Shown: piece by piece, positions 15,554 to 25,900 of the stretch
Layout: each line of letters begins with the position of its first letter
Numbering within the stretch: position 1 is the first letter of the stretch
Assembly (NCBI GenBank): GCA_902601895.1
Contig: CACKOU010000003.1
Coordinates: 50,664 to 114,663 of the forward strand
Direction: 5' to 3'
DNA length: 64,000 bases
Source of the DNA: an uncultured Pelagibacteraceae bacterium
GTDB taxonomy: Bacteria > Pseudomonadota > Alphaproteobacteria > Pelagibacterales > Pelagibacteraceae
Translations under genes and position numbers: made by a program
The notes under the pieces: model-generated
Told to the model about the DNA's origin: nothing
Databases searched by the model: none
What the model saw: only the letters and a program-made list of their open reading frames with translations

Positions 15554-17509
15554 ATGCCAAAAAAACTTTGGGAACCGTCAAAAGCACTTATAAAGAATTC
15601 GAATTTATTTAAATATGAGAAGTTTGTTTCAAAGAATTATAAATACAATTTTTCTGGAAATTATAAAAAGTTACTAGATTGGAGTGTAAAAAATCCTGAA
15701 GATTTTTGGAATTCTATTTGGAACTATTTTGAAATAATTGGAGCAAAAACTAATAAATTTAAATTAGCTAAAGATCTTATAAATAGTAAATTTTTTGTTG
15801 ATTCAAAATTGAATTTTGCTGAAAATCTTTTATTAAAAAATTCAAATCAAAAAGCTATTACATTTGTTAGCGAAAATGGATACAGAGAGCAAAAATCTTG
15901 GAGAGAGCTCAATATTGATGTAAAGAAAATAATAACATTTTATAAAAAAATAAATATTTCTGAAAAAGATAGGATAGCAGCATATACTCCAAATCAGATA
16001 GAAACAGTAGAGTGCTTCTTAAGTGCTAGCGCTATAGGATCAATCTGGAGCTCATGCTCACCTGATTTTGGTGTGCCAGGAGTTATAGAACGTTTTTCAC
16101 AAATTAAACCTAAATTATTAATTATTACTGACAAATATTATTATAATGGAAAGGAAATAAATATTATTGAGAGATTGCCTAAAATATTAAAAAAAATAAA
16201 AAGTATAAAATCAGTATTAGTTTTAAATTATCCTGGGAAAAAATTAAAAAAATTAAATAAGATAAAAAATATAAAAATTTATTATTTTAATGAGATTAAA
16301 AAACTTGAAATAAGCAGGAAAAAATTAAAGAAATTTGATTTTGATCACGAATTAGCAATTTTATATTCAAGTGGCACAACAGGTAAACCAAAATGTATTT
16401 GCCATAGATCTGGTGGAGTTTTACTACAACATTTGAAAGAACATCAATTACATTGCAATATAAAACCAAATGATAATGTATTTTACTTTACAACTTGTGG
16501 ATGGATGATGTGGAATTGGCTTGTTACAACCTTAGCATCTAAAGCATCAATATTATTATTTGACGGCTTTCCTATGCATAAATCTCCAGAATTATTATTA
16601 AAAATTGCCAATAAAGAGAAAGTTACTCTATTTGGTATAAGTGCGAAATATATTGATCAACTTATTAAACAGAATGTTAAGGTAAAAAAAAAAATAAAAC
16701 TCAAGTCTTTAAAAACAATTTGCTCTACAGGATCTCCACTTTCTAAAGATGGTTTTGAATTTGTTTACAGAAATATAAAGAAAAATGTTCATTTAGCTTC
16801 TATTTCTGGAGGAACAGATATTGTCTCCTGTTTTGTAAATGGAAATATTTATTCAAATGTAAACAGCGGTGAAATACAAAACAATGGTCTAGGAATGGAT
16901 GCAGCAGTATTTTCTGAAAGGGGTAAATCAATTTTAAATAAAAAAGGAGAATTAGTTTGCAGAAACTCTTTTCCGTCAATGCCTTTAAAATTTTGGAATG
17001 ATCCTGGAAAAGTTAAATATAAAAAAGCTTATTTTTCAAAATTTAAAAATATTTGGCATCATGGAGATTATGCCGAAAGAAAGAATAATGGGTCTTATAT
17101 TATTTATGGAAGATCAGATGCAACATTAAACCCAGGCGGTGTTCGACTTGGCACAGCTGAAATTTATTCTGTTGTAGAAAAATTTAAAGAAGTAAAAGAG
17201 TCTATAGTAGTAGGCCAATCTTGGGATAACGATGTAAGAATAATACTTTTTGTTATCTTATCAAAAAATAATAAATTAGATGAAGAATTAATTTCGAAAC
17301 TAAAAAAAACAATTAGATATGAAGCTTCTCCTAGACATGTGCCCGCTAAAATAATTGCAGTAAACGATATTCCAAGAACTAAAAATGGTAAAATTGTAGA
17401 AGTAGCTGTTAAAAATGTAATAGATGGTAACAAAATAAATAATATTGAAGCATTATCTAATCCATCTACTTTAAATGAATACAAAAATCTTATTGAGTTA
17501 AAATCGTAA
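15554..17509 (+). CDS. Acetoacetyl-CoA synthetase
   Basis: 651 residues, the normal length of acetoacetate-CoA ligase. The start LWEPSKALIKNSNL, the P-loop LYSSGTTGKPKCICHRSGG near residues 275-293, and TTCGWMMWNWL following it are characteristic of AACS and separate it from acetyl-CoA synthetase. The C-terminal acceptor lysine is in PRTKNGKIVEVAVK near residue 620. It activates acetoacetate to acetoacetyl-CoA with ATP, feeding ketone bodies or the products of leucine and PHB breakdown into central metabolism. Its stop overlaps the aminotransferase start by one base (TAATG), so the two are translationally coupled. Confidence 0.93.
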   Translation: MPKKLWEPSKALIKNSNLFKYEKFVSKNYKYNFSGNYKKLLDWSVKNPEDFWNSIWNYFEIIGAKTNKFKLAKDLINSKFFVDSKLNFAENLLLKNSNQKAITFVSENGYREQKSWRELNIDVKKIITFYKKINISEKDRIAAYTPNQIETVECFLSASAIGSIWSSCSPDFGVPGVIERFSQIKPKLLIITDKYYYNGKEINIIERLPKILKKIKSIKSVLVLNYPGKKLKKLNKIKNIKIYYFNEIKKLEISRKKLKKFDFDHELAILYSSGTTGKPKCICHRSGGVLLQHLKEHQLHCNIKPNDNVFYFTTCGWMMWNWLVTTLASKASILLFDGFPMHKSPELLLKIANKEKVTLFGISAKYIDQLIKQNVKVKKKIKLKSLKTICSTGSPLSKDGFEFVYRNIKKNVHLASISGGTDIVSCFVNGNIYSNVNSGEIQNNGLGMDAAVFSERGKSILNKKGELVCRNSFPSMPLKFWNDPGKVKYKKAYFSKFKNIWHHGDYAERKNNGSYIIYGRSDATLNPGGVRLGTAEIYSVVEKFKEVKESIVVGQSWDNDVRIILFVILSKNNKLDEELISKLKKTIRYEASPRHVPAKIIAVNDIPRTKNGKIVEVAVKNVIDGNKINNIEALSNPSTLNEYKNLIELKS

Positions 17510-18732
17510 TGATTAAAGATAATATTAAAAACCTAAATTTATCAGCAACACTAAAAGTAAATGAAAAATCAAAAGTTATTGAAAAGGAGGGAAAAAATAT
17601 TATTAAATTTGGATTTGGACAATCACCATTTCCAGTTCCAAATGCTATTGTTGAAGAGTTAAGAAAAAATGCGCATCAGAAAAGTTATTTACCTATCCAA
17701 GGACTAGATAAATTAAGAGACTCAATTGCAAAATATGAGTCAAAAAAAAAAAATTATAATTTTAAATCAGATCAGATCATAGTAGGTCCTGGTACCAAAG
17801 AGCTAATGTTCTTGATGCATTTAGCATTCGAAGGTGAAGTTTTGTTGCCAGCCCCCAGTTGGGTATCATATAAACCTCAATCAATTATAGCTAAAAATAA
17901 CTATCATTGGATTCAAACATCAGCCGAAAACAATTGGTTTCCTAAAGCTCAGGAAATAGAAAAAATTATTTTAAAAAAACTAGATAAAAAATATCTTTTA
18001 TTTCTTAATTCTCCAAATAATCCTTCGGGGCAGGTATGCAAAAATTTAAAAGAAATTTCTTTAATAATAAAAAAATATAATATTTTGGTTTTATCAGATG
18101 AAATTTATTCTGAATTAACATTTGATCAAAATTATATTTCAATTTTTGAGCAATGCCCAGATAATGTCATAATAAGTAACGGACTTAGTAAATGGTGTGG
18201 TGCTGGAGGATGGAGACTTGGGTACTTTATAATTCCAAATAAAAAAATTGAATTACTTAAATCTATGAAAGTTTTAGCAAGTGAAACATTTTCTGCAGTA
18301 AGCTCACCAATTCAGTTTGCTGCAATATCCGCTTTTAACGCCAATCACGAAGACTATATTTTAAAATCAAAAAAAATTCTTAAAGCTGTTGGAGAGTACG
18401 TTTATAGAAATTTATCATCTAATAATATCATTATGAACAAACCAATGGGAGGCTTTTATTTATTGCCAGAATTCTTGAATAAAAAATTTGATAGCTCTTC
18501 CATTTTATGCGATGAAATTTTAACTGATTTAAATATTGCTTTACTTCCAGGAAGTGATTTTGGATTTGATCAAAAAAGGATGATAGTTCGTTTAAGCTTT
18601 ACAGACTTTGATGGAGATATATTCATGAAAAATATTAATGAAAAAACTGATATTAATGATGAAATAATAAAATTGTACGCCCCAAAGGTTGTAGAAGGAG
18701 TAAATAAATTAAAATCTTGGGTTGAAAAATAA
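17509..18732 (+). CDS. Class I/II aminotransferase
   Basis: 407-residue PLP enzyme of the aspartate-aminotransferase fold. Visible are PAPSWVSYKPQ near residues 118-128, NSPNNPSGQV near 164-173, SDEIYSEL near 197-204, and the Schiff-base lysine in SNGLSKWCGAGGWRLGY near 222-238. The arginine that binds the substrate carboxylate is probably in MIVRLSF near residue 362. The amino-acid substrate is not readable. It is coupled to acetoacetyl-CoA synthetase, hinting at catabolism of an amino acid that yields acetoacetate, but this is only context. Confidence 0.85.
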   Translation: MIKDNIKNLNLSATLKVNEKSKVIEKEGKNIIKFGFGQSPFPVPNAIVEELRKNAHQKSYLPIQGLDKLRDSIAKYESKKKNYNFKSDQIIVGPGTKELMFLMHLAFEGEVLLPAPSWVSYKPQSIIAKNNYHWIQTSAENNWFPKAQEIEKIILKKLDKKYLLFLNSPNNPSGQVCKNLKEISLIIKKYNILVLSDEIYSELTFDQNYISIFEQCPDNVIISNGLSKWCGAGGWRLGYFIIPNKKIELLKSMKVLASETFSAVSSPIQFAAISAFNANHEDYILKSKKILKAVGEYVYRNLSSNNIIMNKPMGGFYLLPEFLNKKFDSSSILCDEILTDLNIALLPGSDFGFDQKRMIVRLSFTDFDGDIFMKNINEKTDINDEIIKLYAPKVVEGVNKLKSWVEK

Positions 18733-18840
18733 TAATCACATAAAAAATTCCTTAATTAGCAACACTTATATTTAATGAATTTACTAGACACTCGAAGCAA
18801 TAAATAGTTAGATTTAATTTTAAAACTTAAGAGAGGGTAT

Positions 18841-19848
18841 ATGAAAAAAATATTATCAACAATATCAAGCTCTCTGATTATTTTTGTTGCTATATTTTCA
18901 TTTGGATCAATAGCAAAATCAGCAGAGTTTTTTACAATAGGCACAGGAGGACCAACTGGAGTTTATTTTCAGACAGGAAACGCTATTTGCAAAATGTTAC
19001 ACAAATCAGCAATTAGTGCTGAACATGGTAGAAAAAAAGGTATGAAAGATAAAGCTTACAGATGTACCGCTCCTTCAACTGGAGGCTCAAATTACAACAT
19101 CGGACAAATAAAAGATGGTGAGTTTCAATTTGGTGTAGCACAATCTGACTGGCAATATCATGCTTACAATGGATCAAGCAAATGGGAAGGAAAACAATTC
19201 AAAAATTTAAGAGCTGTTTTCTCGGTACATAACGAGCCATTTCAAATCTGGGCTAGAAAAAAAGCAAAAGTTAAAGATTTTATGGGTCTTAAAGGAAAAG
19301 TAGTAAACATTGGAAATCCAGGTTCTGGTCAAAGAGGAACAATGGAAGAATTAATGAAAGCTATGGGCGTTGATAACAGTTTCTTTAAATCAGTTACTGA
19401 GCTAACATCTTCAGAGCAAGTAAAGGCTTTATGTGATGGAAAAATTGATGCGTTTGGATATTCTGTAGGTTTTCCAAATGGAGCAATGGAACAAGCAGCA
19501 ACATGTGCAGCTAAAGCTATGCCAATCAATTTAACAGGAGATGTAATTAATGGAATTATTAGTGGAGCTGATTATTATGCATCTGCAACAATTCCAAAAG
19601 GTACTTATACTAAACAGAAAAAAGATGTAACTACATTTGGTGTTAAAGCTACTGTGGTAACAAGTGTGGATGTTTCTGAAGATTTAGTTTATCAGGTTAC
19701 AAAAGCTGTTTTTGAAAATTTTGATGATTTTAGAAAACAACATCCAGCTTTTGCTCCTTTAGAGAAAAAAAATATGATAGCTGATGGTTTATCAGCACCA
19801 CTTCATCCTGGAGCTGTTAAATATTATAAAGAAGCTGGTTTAATGTAA
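18841..19848 (+). CDS. TAXI-family TRAP transporter solute-binding protein
   Basis: 335 residues. An N-terminal signal peptide (about residues 1-28, basic start, hydrophobic core, KSA end) sends it to the periplasm. The mature protein begins EFFTIGTGGPTGVYFQTG, the classic TAXI start, and later carries VHNEPFQIWAR and GNPGSGQRGTMEEL. TAXI proteins bind dicarboxylates, glutamate and related small acids, but the ligand cannot be told here. A good GAGAGGG ribosome site stands 6 to 7 bases before the ATG, and codons are less AT-biased than the neighbours, both signs of high expression. Followed by a strong terminator before its permease. Confidence 0.93.
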   Translation: MKKILSTISSSLIIFVAIFSFGSIAKSAEFFTIGTGGPTGVYFQTGNAICKMLHKSAISAEHGRKKGMKDKAYRCTAPSTGGSNYNIGQIKDGEFQFGVAQSDWQYHAYNGSSKWEGKQFKNLRAVFSVHNEPFQIWARKKAKVKDFMGLKGKVVNIGNPGSGQRGTMEELMKAMGVDNSFFKSVTELTSSEQVKALCDGKIDAFGYSVGFPNGAMEQAATCAAKAMPINLTGDVINGIISGADYYASATIPKGTYTKQKKDVTTFGVKATVVTSVDVSEDLVYQVTKAVFENFDDFRKQHPAFAPLEKKNMIADGLSAPLHPGAVKYYKEAGLM

Positions 19849-19869
19849 TTAAATCTATATAAAAAATTG

Positions 19870-19901
19870 AGGCCCAATATATCTATTGGGCCTTTTTTTT
19901 T
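19870..19901 (+). terminator. Intrinsic terminator between TRAP binding protein and permease
   Basis: AGGCCCAATA (19870-19879), a 4-base loop TATC, and TATTGGGCCT (19884-19893) form a perfect 10-bp stem, followed by a run of eight T. The best hairpin I see in the window. It sits 21 bases after the binding-protein stop and 15 before the permease start. Partial read-through would give much more binding protein than permease. Confidence 0.93.
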
Positions 19902-19915
19902 ATATATTAAGCTGA

Positions 19916-22237
19916 ATGTCAGCAGACATAGATAAAAAAATTGAAAATAAGATTAAAGAAGATCTTTCCCCTACAAGATATCTAACAGGTTTTCATTTAA
20001 AGTTGGTTGCAGTTATTGCAATAACCTGGTCTTTATTTCAGCTTTGGTATGCTTCTCCATTTCCATTTTGGTTAAACTTTGGAATGTTTAAAGGTTTACC
20101 TGCTAGAGCAATTCACCTTGGTTTTGCACTTTTACTAGCTTTTTTAATATTTCCATATGCAAAGGGTAAAAAAGTAAATTTTATAGATATATTAATTGCA
20201 ATAATAGGCGCAGTTTGTTGTTTATATATTTATTTTTTTTATGATCAATTAGTAGATAGGGGTGGAATATTACTTAAAATAAATTTTTCCAATAATTTTA
20301 CTATTCCAGTAGAACTTATACTTGGAATAATTGGAATACTAATTCTTCTTGAAGCCACACGTAGAGTAATAGGTATTCCATTAGTTGTTATAGCGGTTTG
20401 TTTTTTATTATTTTCTTATTTTGGGCAATATGCACCAGATATAATTTCTCATGGTGGATTATCATTAAAAAGGTTAGTTGGGTTTCAATGGTTTGATCAA
20501 GAAGCAATTTTTGGAATCCCAATAGGTGTTTCTGTAGATTTCATATTTCTCTTTGTGCTTTTTGGAGCACTTTTAGAAACTGCTGGAGGGGGTAAATATT
20601 TTTTAGATTTAGCTTTTGCAATGGTTGGAAAAATGCGAGGTGGTCCTGCTAAGGCAGCTATTCTTGGATCTGGTATGACAGGATTAATCTCAGGATCATC
20701 AATTGCTAATACAGTTACAACTGGAACATTTACAATTCCAATTATGAAAAAAACAGGTTTTTCGAAAGAAAAAGCTGGTGCGATTGAAGTATCTTCATCA
20801 GTTAATGGTCAAATAATGCCTCCAGTTATGGGAGCTGCAGCTTTTGTGATGGCAAGTTTTATTGGAGTTACATATTTTGAAGTTGTCAAACATGCTTTTT
20901 TACCAGCTATAATTTCTTACATTGCACTATTTTATATATCTCACCTTGAAGCACTTAAATTAAATTTAAAAGGTATGGATGAAGATGATATTCCAAAATT
21001 AAAAAAAACATTTTTTGAAGGAATACATTTTTTAGTTCCAATATTCGTTCTCATATATCTACTAGTTTATATGAGGCTTACAGCTTCTTACTCTATTTTT
21101 TTTGCAACAATAACATTAATTATAGTCAATCTTGTAAATAAATTTTTCAAAGAAAAGAACTTTAAGAATGCTTTAATATATTGGTATAACCAAACTGTTG
21201 TTGGTTTCGAAAAGGGCGCCTTGAATATGGTTAGTGTCGGAATAGCAATTGCAACAGCAGGGATTATAGTTGGTGCAGTTGGATCTACAGGTTTGAGCAC
21301 TAATTTAATAATTGTAATCGAGTCGATTGCAAAAGATAATGTTATTATTCTTTTATTTTTAACCATTATTTTGTGTTTACTATTGGGTATGGGTTTACCA
21401 ACTACGGCAAACTATGTTGTTGTAGCATCTCTAATGGCAACTGTTCTTGTTGATGTTGGAAATGCATCAGGATTTATTTTTCCTTTAATTGCGGTTCACT
21501 TATTCGTATTCTATTTTGGTTTAATGGCAGACGTAACACCTCCAGTTGGCTTAGCATCTTACGCAGCTGCTGCTATTTCTGGGGGAGACCCATTAAGAAC
21601 AGGAGCCCAGGCATTTTGGTATAGTCTGAGAACAGGAATACTTCCTATTGTATTCTTATTTAACAGCGAGTTATTATTAATTGGTATTGAAAGTATATGG
21701 CATGGCTTAATGATCATAGCAACCTCTTTGATTGGGATTTTAGTATTTACATCTGCTACTCAGGGATGGTTTATAAATAAATTGAAATGGTATGAGATTA
21801 TTATTTTTTTAATAATTTCAATATCATTATTATCTCCAGAATTTATTCTAAATAAATTTTACCCAAAATATAACTATTTAAGCATTGAAGAAATAAACAA
21901 AAAACAGTTTGATTATAATAAAGAGATAAGAATTAAAATTACTAGACTTACAGAGTACGGTGAAAGATATAAATTATTTGTAATTACAAAAAATAGTTTT
22001 GATGAAAATTTCAGTTTAGATGATTATGGAATGAGCTTAGTTGTAGAAGATAATAAAACCATAATTGATACTTTAAAATGGAATGGAATTGCAAAAAAAT
22101 CTGGTTTAGATATGGGAGATATTATTAATGAATTTAAAATTGAAAATCAGAATAGACCAAAAAAAGAAATAATTTATCCTATCGCTCTTATTCTTTTATC
22201 AATCTTTGGTTATTTAAATATAAGAAGAAGAATTTAG
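19916..22237 (+). CDS. TRAP transporter permease, fused small and large subunits
   Basis: 773 residues with many membrane segments. The first ~200 residues carry the DctQ-like small-subunit helices; from about 200 to 620 is the DctM large subunit, with GSGMTGLISGSSIANTVTTG near residues 247-266 and LGMGLPTTANYVV near 491-503 and a PPVG motif near 543. The C-terminal ~110 residues form a soluble DUF3394-like domain with the PDZ-like phrase LKWNGIAKKSGLDMGD near 720-735, then a final helix. It drives sodium- or proton-coupled uptake of the TAXI protein's ligand across the inner membrane. The end overlaps the thioesterase gene on the other strand by 4 bases. Confidence 0.92.
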   Translation: MSADIDKKIENKIKEDLSPTRYLTGFHLKLVAVIAITWSLFQLWYASPFPFWLNFGMFKGLPARAIHLGFALLLAFLIFPYAKGKKVNFIDILIAIIGAVCCLYIYFFYDQLVDRGGILLKINFSNNFTIPVELILGIIGILILLEATRRVIGIPLVVIAVCFLLFSYFGQYAPDIISHGGLSLKRLVGFQWFDQEAIFGIPIGVSVDFIFLFVLFGALLETAGGGKYFLDLAFAMVGKMRGGPAKAAILGSGMTGLISGSSIANTVTTGTFTIPIMKKTGFSKEKAGAIEVSSSVNGQIMPPVMGAAAFVMASFIGVTYFEVVKHAFLPAIISYIALFYISHLEALKLNLKGMDEDDIPKLKKTFFEGIHFLVPIFVLIYLLVYMRLTASYSIFFATITLIIVNLVNKFFKEKNFKNALIYWYNQTVVGFEKGALNMVSVGIAIATAGIIVGAVGSTGLSTNLIIVIESIAKDNVIILLFLTIILCLLLGMGLPTTANYVVVASLMATVLVDVGNASGFIFPLIAVHLFVFYFGLMADVTPPVGLASYAAAAISGGDPLRTGAQAFWYSLRTGILPIVFLFNSELLLIGIESIWHGLMIIATSLIGILVFTSATQGWFINKLKWYEIIIFLIISISLLSPEFILNKFYPKYNYLSIEEINKKQFDYNKEIRIKITRLTEYGERYKLFVITKNSFDENFSLDDYGMSLVVEDNKTIIDTLKWNGIAKKSGLDMGDIINEFKIENQNRPKKEIIYPIALILLSIFGYLNIRRRI

Positions 22238-22653
22238 CTTAGACCTGCATGGGGTAATTTACGTTGAAGTATTTTCCAAATACCTGTAGCAGATGCAATT
22301 ATTTTACCTTTACATTCTAAATAGCACTCTAAAAAAACCATGCTTTTTGTTTTTTTTTTAATTTTTACATATCCAAAAATTTCATCACCAATAGTTGAAG
22401 GTCCGATAAAGTTAATATTAAGTGTTATAGTTACACAAGGCTGATTACCCGAAATTCTATGGGCTCCAGATCCACAACCGGTATCTATGATTGATGCTAT
22501 ATACCCACCATGAGTTATGCCAGCTCTGTTAAGATGGTTTTTTTTTATTTTAGTTTTAAATTCATATTTAGTTTTTGAGATATCTCTTAGATGCAAACCA
22601 CCATTGTGTCTCATGAAACCTTTCTTTACGCTAATTTGTTTAAATTTTTTCAT
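22234..22653 (-). CDS. PaaI-like hotdog thioesterase
   Basis: 139 residues of a single hotdog fold. RAGITHGGYIASIIDTGCG near residues 43-61 holds the conserved HGG and the Asp/Glu-bearing helix of PaaI thioesterases; TITLNINFIGPSTIGDEI matches the following beta strands. Such enzymes hydrolyse small acyl- or aryl-CoA thioesters in the cytosol. The specific CoA ester is unknown. Its ATG overlaps the stop of a tiny upstream ORF (TAATG), and tRNA-Arg lies immediately upstream of that. Confidence 0.85.
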   Translation of the reverse strand: MKKFKQISVKKGFMRHNGGLHLRDISKTKYEFKTKIKKNHLNRAGITHGGYIASIIDTGCGSGAHRISGNQPCVTITLNINFIGPSTIGDEIFGYVKIKKKTKSMVFLECYLECKGKIIASATGIWKILQRKLPHAGLS

Positions 22654-22736
22654 TAAATTATTAAAGTTATTAAAAATAATATTATTAACACTATTACAAA
22701 AAAATAAATTACAGATTTTTGCAAAGATATTTTCAT
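22653..22736 (-). CDS. 27-residue membrane microprotein candidate
   Basis: Reads MKISLQKSVIYFF and continues as one hydrophobic helix (about residues 9-27). Support for coding: an AGAAGGA ribosome site 5 bases before the ATG, and the stop overlapping the thioesterase start as TAATG, typical of coupled genes. Against: it is short, T-rich sequence often gives Leu/Ile/Phe runs, and it matches no family I know. It may be a leader peptide coupling translation of the thioesterase or a real membrane peptide. Confidence 0.4.
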   Translation of the reverse strand: MKISLQKSVIYFFVIVLIILFLITLII

Positions 22737-22749
22737 TTTTCCTTCTTTT

Positions 22750-22826
22750 TGGTGCGCCTGCTAGGAGTCGAACCCAGAACCTCCTGGTCCGTAGCCAAGC
22801 GCTCTATCCAATTGAGCTACAGGCGC
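22750..22826 (-). tRNA. tRNA-Arg (anticodon ACG)
   Basis: 77 bases including the encoded CCA at 22752-22750. The acceptor stem GCGCCTG/CAGGCGC is perfect; D arm GCTC/GAGC; the anticodon stem CTTGG/CCAGG encloses CTACGGA, giving ACG (A34 is expected to be edited to inosine by TadA, reading CGU/CGC/CGA). T arm CTGGG/CCTAG with TTCGACT. Lies between the PDH genes and the thioesterase. Confidence 0.97.
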
Positions 22827-22937
22827 TAAATATAATCTATTCTTTTAACATTTATTATTAATTTTACTAAATTTTAATAATGGTCAAAAATATACATCTA
22901 TTAAAAGTAAATAATATATATATATACAAATAGCGAA

Positions 22938-25900
22938 ATGAGTGAAAAATTACTAGTTCCAGATATTGGAGATTTTGAAGAAGTAGAAATCATAGAAATT
23001 CTTGTAAAAGAAGGAGATAAAATCTCTAAAAATGACCCTGTAATAACTTTAGAAAGTGATAAATCAAGTGTTGAAGTACCATCTGCTTTTGAGGGCGTTG
23101 TAGATAGTATTAACATAAAGATTGGTGATAAAGTTTCTAAAGGAGATTTGATACTAACATTATCCTCTGAGAATGGAACTCAGCAAAAACAAGAAACTAT
23201 TGAAAAGATACCACCTGCAACGGAAAAAATAATTGCCGAAGCGGAAAATTCTAATGGATATAATAATTCTGAATTAGATACTAGTGCACATAAAGAGATC
23301 AAAGTAGAAAATACACAAGTAGAAGAACAATATGAAAGATTAGAAATAGTTCAAAATAATAATGATATTGATCCTCAAGAGACAAAAGAATGGTTAGAAT
23401 CTTTGTCTGCTGTAGTACATTCCGAAGGACCTGAGAGAGCTCATTTTTTAATTAAACAATTAATTGATCAGGCATATAAAGAAGGATCAAATATACCCTA
23501 TACCCAAAATACACCATACATAAACACTATACCAGCAGATGAAGAGATAAAATCTCCAGGCGATCAAAATATCGAAAGAAAAATCAGAGCACTAATTCGA
23601 TGGAATTCAGCAGTGATGGTTGTCAGAGCAAACATGAGAGATCCTTCATTAGGAGGTCACATTGGGACATTTGCTTCAGCAGCAACTCTTTATGATATAG
23701 GAATGAATCATTTTTGGAGAGCTAAAAGCAATAAATTTGGTGGAGATTTAATTTATTTCCAAGGACATTCAGCGCCAGGTATTTATGCTAGAGCTTTTTT
23801 GGAAGGAAGACTTGACGAGAAGCAATTAGATAGATTCAGACAGGAAGTTTACCCAGGAGGTTTGTCATCTTATCCTCATCCATGGCTGATGCCTAAGTTT
23901 TGGCAGTTTCCAACTGTTTCCATGGGTCTTGGACCAATGATGGCAACCTATCAGGCAAGATTTATGAAATACCTTATTAATAGAAAATTAATAAAAGATG
24001 AGAATAGAAAAGTTTGGTCTTTCTTAGGAGATGGTGAAATAGACGAGCCAGAAGCTCTAGGATCTATTGGTTTAGCAGCAAGAGAAAAGTTAGATAACTT
24101 GATTTATGTTGTGAACTGCAACCTACAAAGATTAGATGGTCCAGTAAGAGGTAATGGTAAAATTATTCAAGAATTAGAAGGAATTTTTAGAGGAGCTGGA
24201 TGGAATGTAATAAAAGTCATTTGGGGATCATATTGGGATCCTTTACTCGCAAATGATAAATCAGGTTTACTTGTAAAAAGAATGAACGAAGCAGTTGATG
24301 GAGAATACCAAGCCTTTAAAGCAAAAGGCGGTTTATATGTTAGAGATAACTTCTTTGGGAAATACCCTGAACTTAAAAATCTAGTTGCAAGTTATACGGA
24401 TAGCGATATTTGGAAATTAAATAGAGGCGGTCACGACCCGCATAAAGTTTATGCTGCTTATCATAAAGCTATTAACACAAAAGACAGACCAACAGTCATA
24501 TTAGCTAAAACAATTAAAGGATACGGTATGGGAAAATCTGGTGAAAGTATAAATACAACCCATCAGCAAAAAAAATTAGGTGTAGATGATTTGCTATATT
24601 ATAGAGATAGATTTGATGTTCCATTAACAGATGAACAAGTCAAAAATATAGAATACTTTAGACCTGATGAAAATTCAGAAGAAATAAAATACTTAAAAAA
24701 AAGAAGATTGGCTTTAGGAGGATATATTCCTGAGAGATCGTCTTTTTCGAAACCAATCAAAACACCAAGTAATGACATTTTTGACTTTATGAAAAAATCA
24801 ACCGGTGAAAAAGAAATGTCAACTACTATGGCACTTGTTAGGATGTTGACGAATTTGCTAAGAGATAAAAATGTTGCTCCAAGACTTGTTCCAATAATCC
24901 CTGATGAAGCAAGAACATTTGGTATGGAAGGTTTTTTCCAAAAAATAGGTATATATGCGCATGAAGGTCAAAAATATGAGCCAGAGGACTCAGCTCAATT
25001 AAGCTCTTACAAGGAAGAGAAAAGTGGTCAAGTTTTAGAGGAAGGAATAAATGAGGCTGGATCCATGGCATCATGGATAGCTGCAGGAACATCGTATTCA
25101 AATCATGATATAGAAATGATACCAATTTATCTTTTTTATTCTATGTTTGGTTTTCAAAGAACTGGCGATTTTGCGTGGGCAGCTGGAGATAGTCAAACAA
25201 GAGGATTTCTAATTGGAGCTACTGCTGGAAGAACAACTTTGGCTGGAGAAGGCCTTCAACACCAAGATGGTCACAGTCATTTATTAGCATCAACAATTCC
25301 AAATTGTGTTTCTTATGATCCAACCTTTCATTATGAATTAGCTACAATTTTTAAAGAAGGTTTAAGAAGAATGCATGAAAAACATGAAAATATTTTTTAC
25401 TATATTACAACAATGAATGAAAATTATTCTCATCCAGAGATGCCCAAAGATTGTGAAGAAGGCATATTAAAAGGGATGTATAAAATAAAAGATTTCAGCA
25501 AGAATAAAAAAAATAAGCTTCAATTATTGGGTTCAGGAACAATTTTAAGAGAGATGATTGAAGCAGCAGAAATTTTACAAAATGAATATCAAGTTGATAG
25601 TGAAGTATGGAGTGTTACCAGTTTTAATGAATTAAGAAGAGATGGACTTGAAACAGAAAGGTATAATTTGCTTAATCCAGGAGGAGAGAAAAAAATCTCT
25701 TACGTTGAAAAATGCCTTGGAAAAACTGAAGGTCCTATTCTAGCAGCTTCAGATTACATGAGAATGAATTCTGACCAAATTAGACCTTACATAAACAAAA
25801 GTTTTTATTCATTGGGTACAGATGGATTTGGTAGAAGTGATACAAGAAAAAATCTAAGAAAATTTTTTGAAGTCGATAAAGAGCATATAGTTGCATATGG

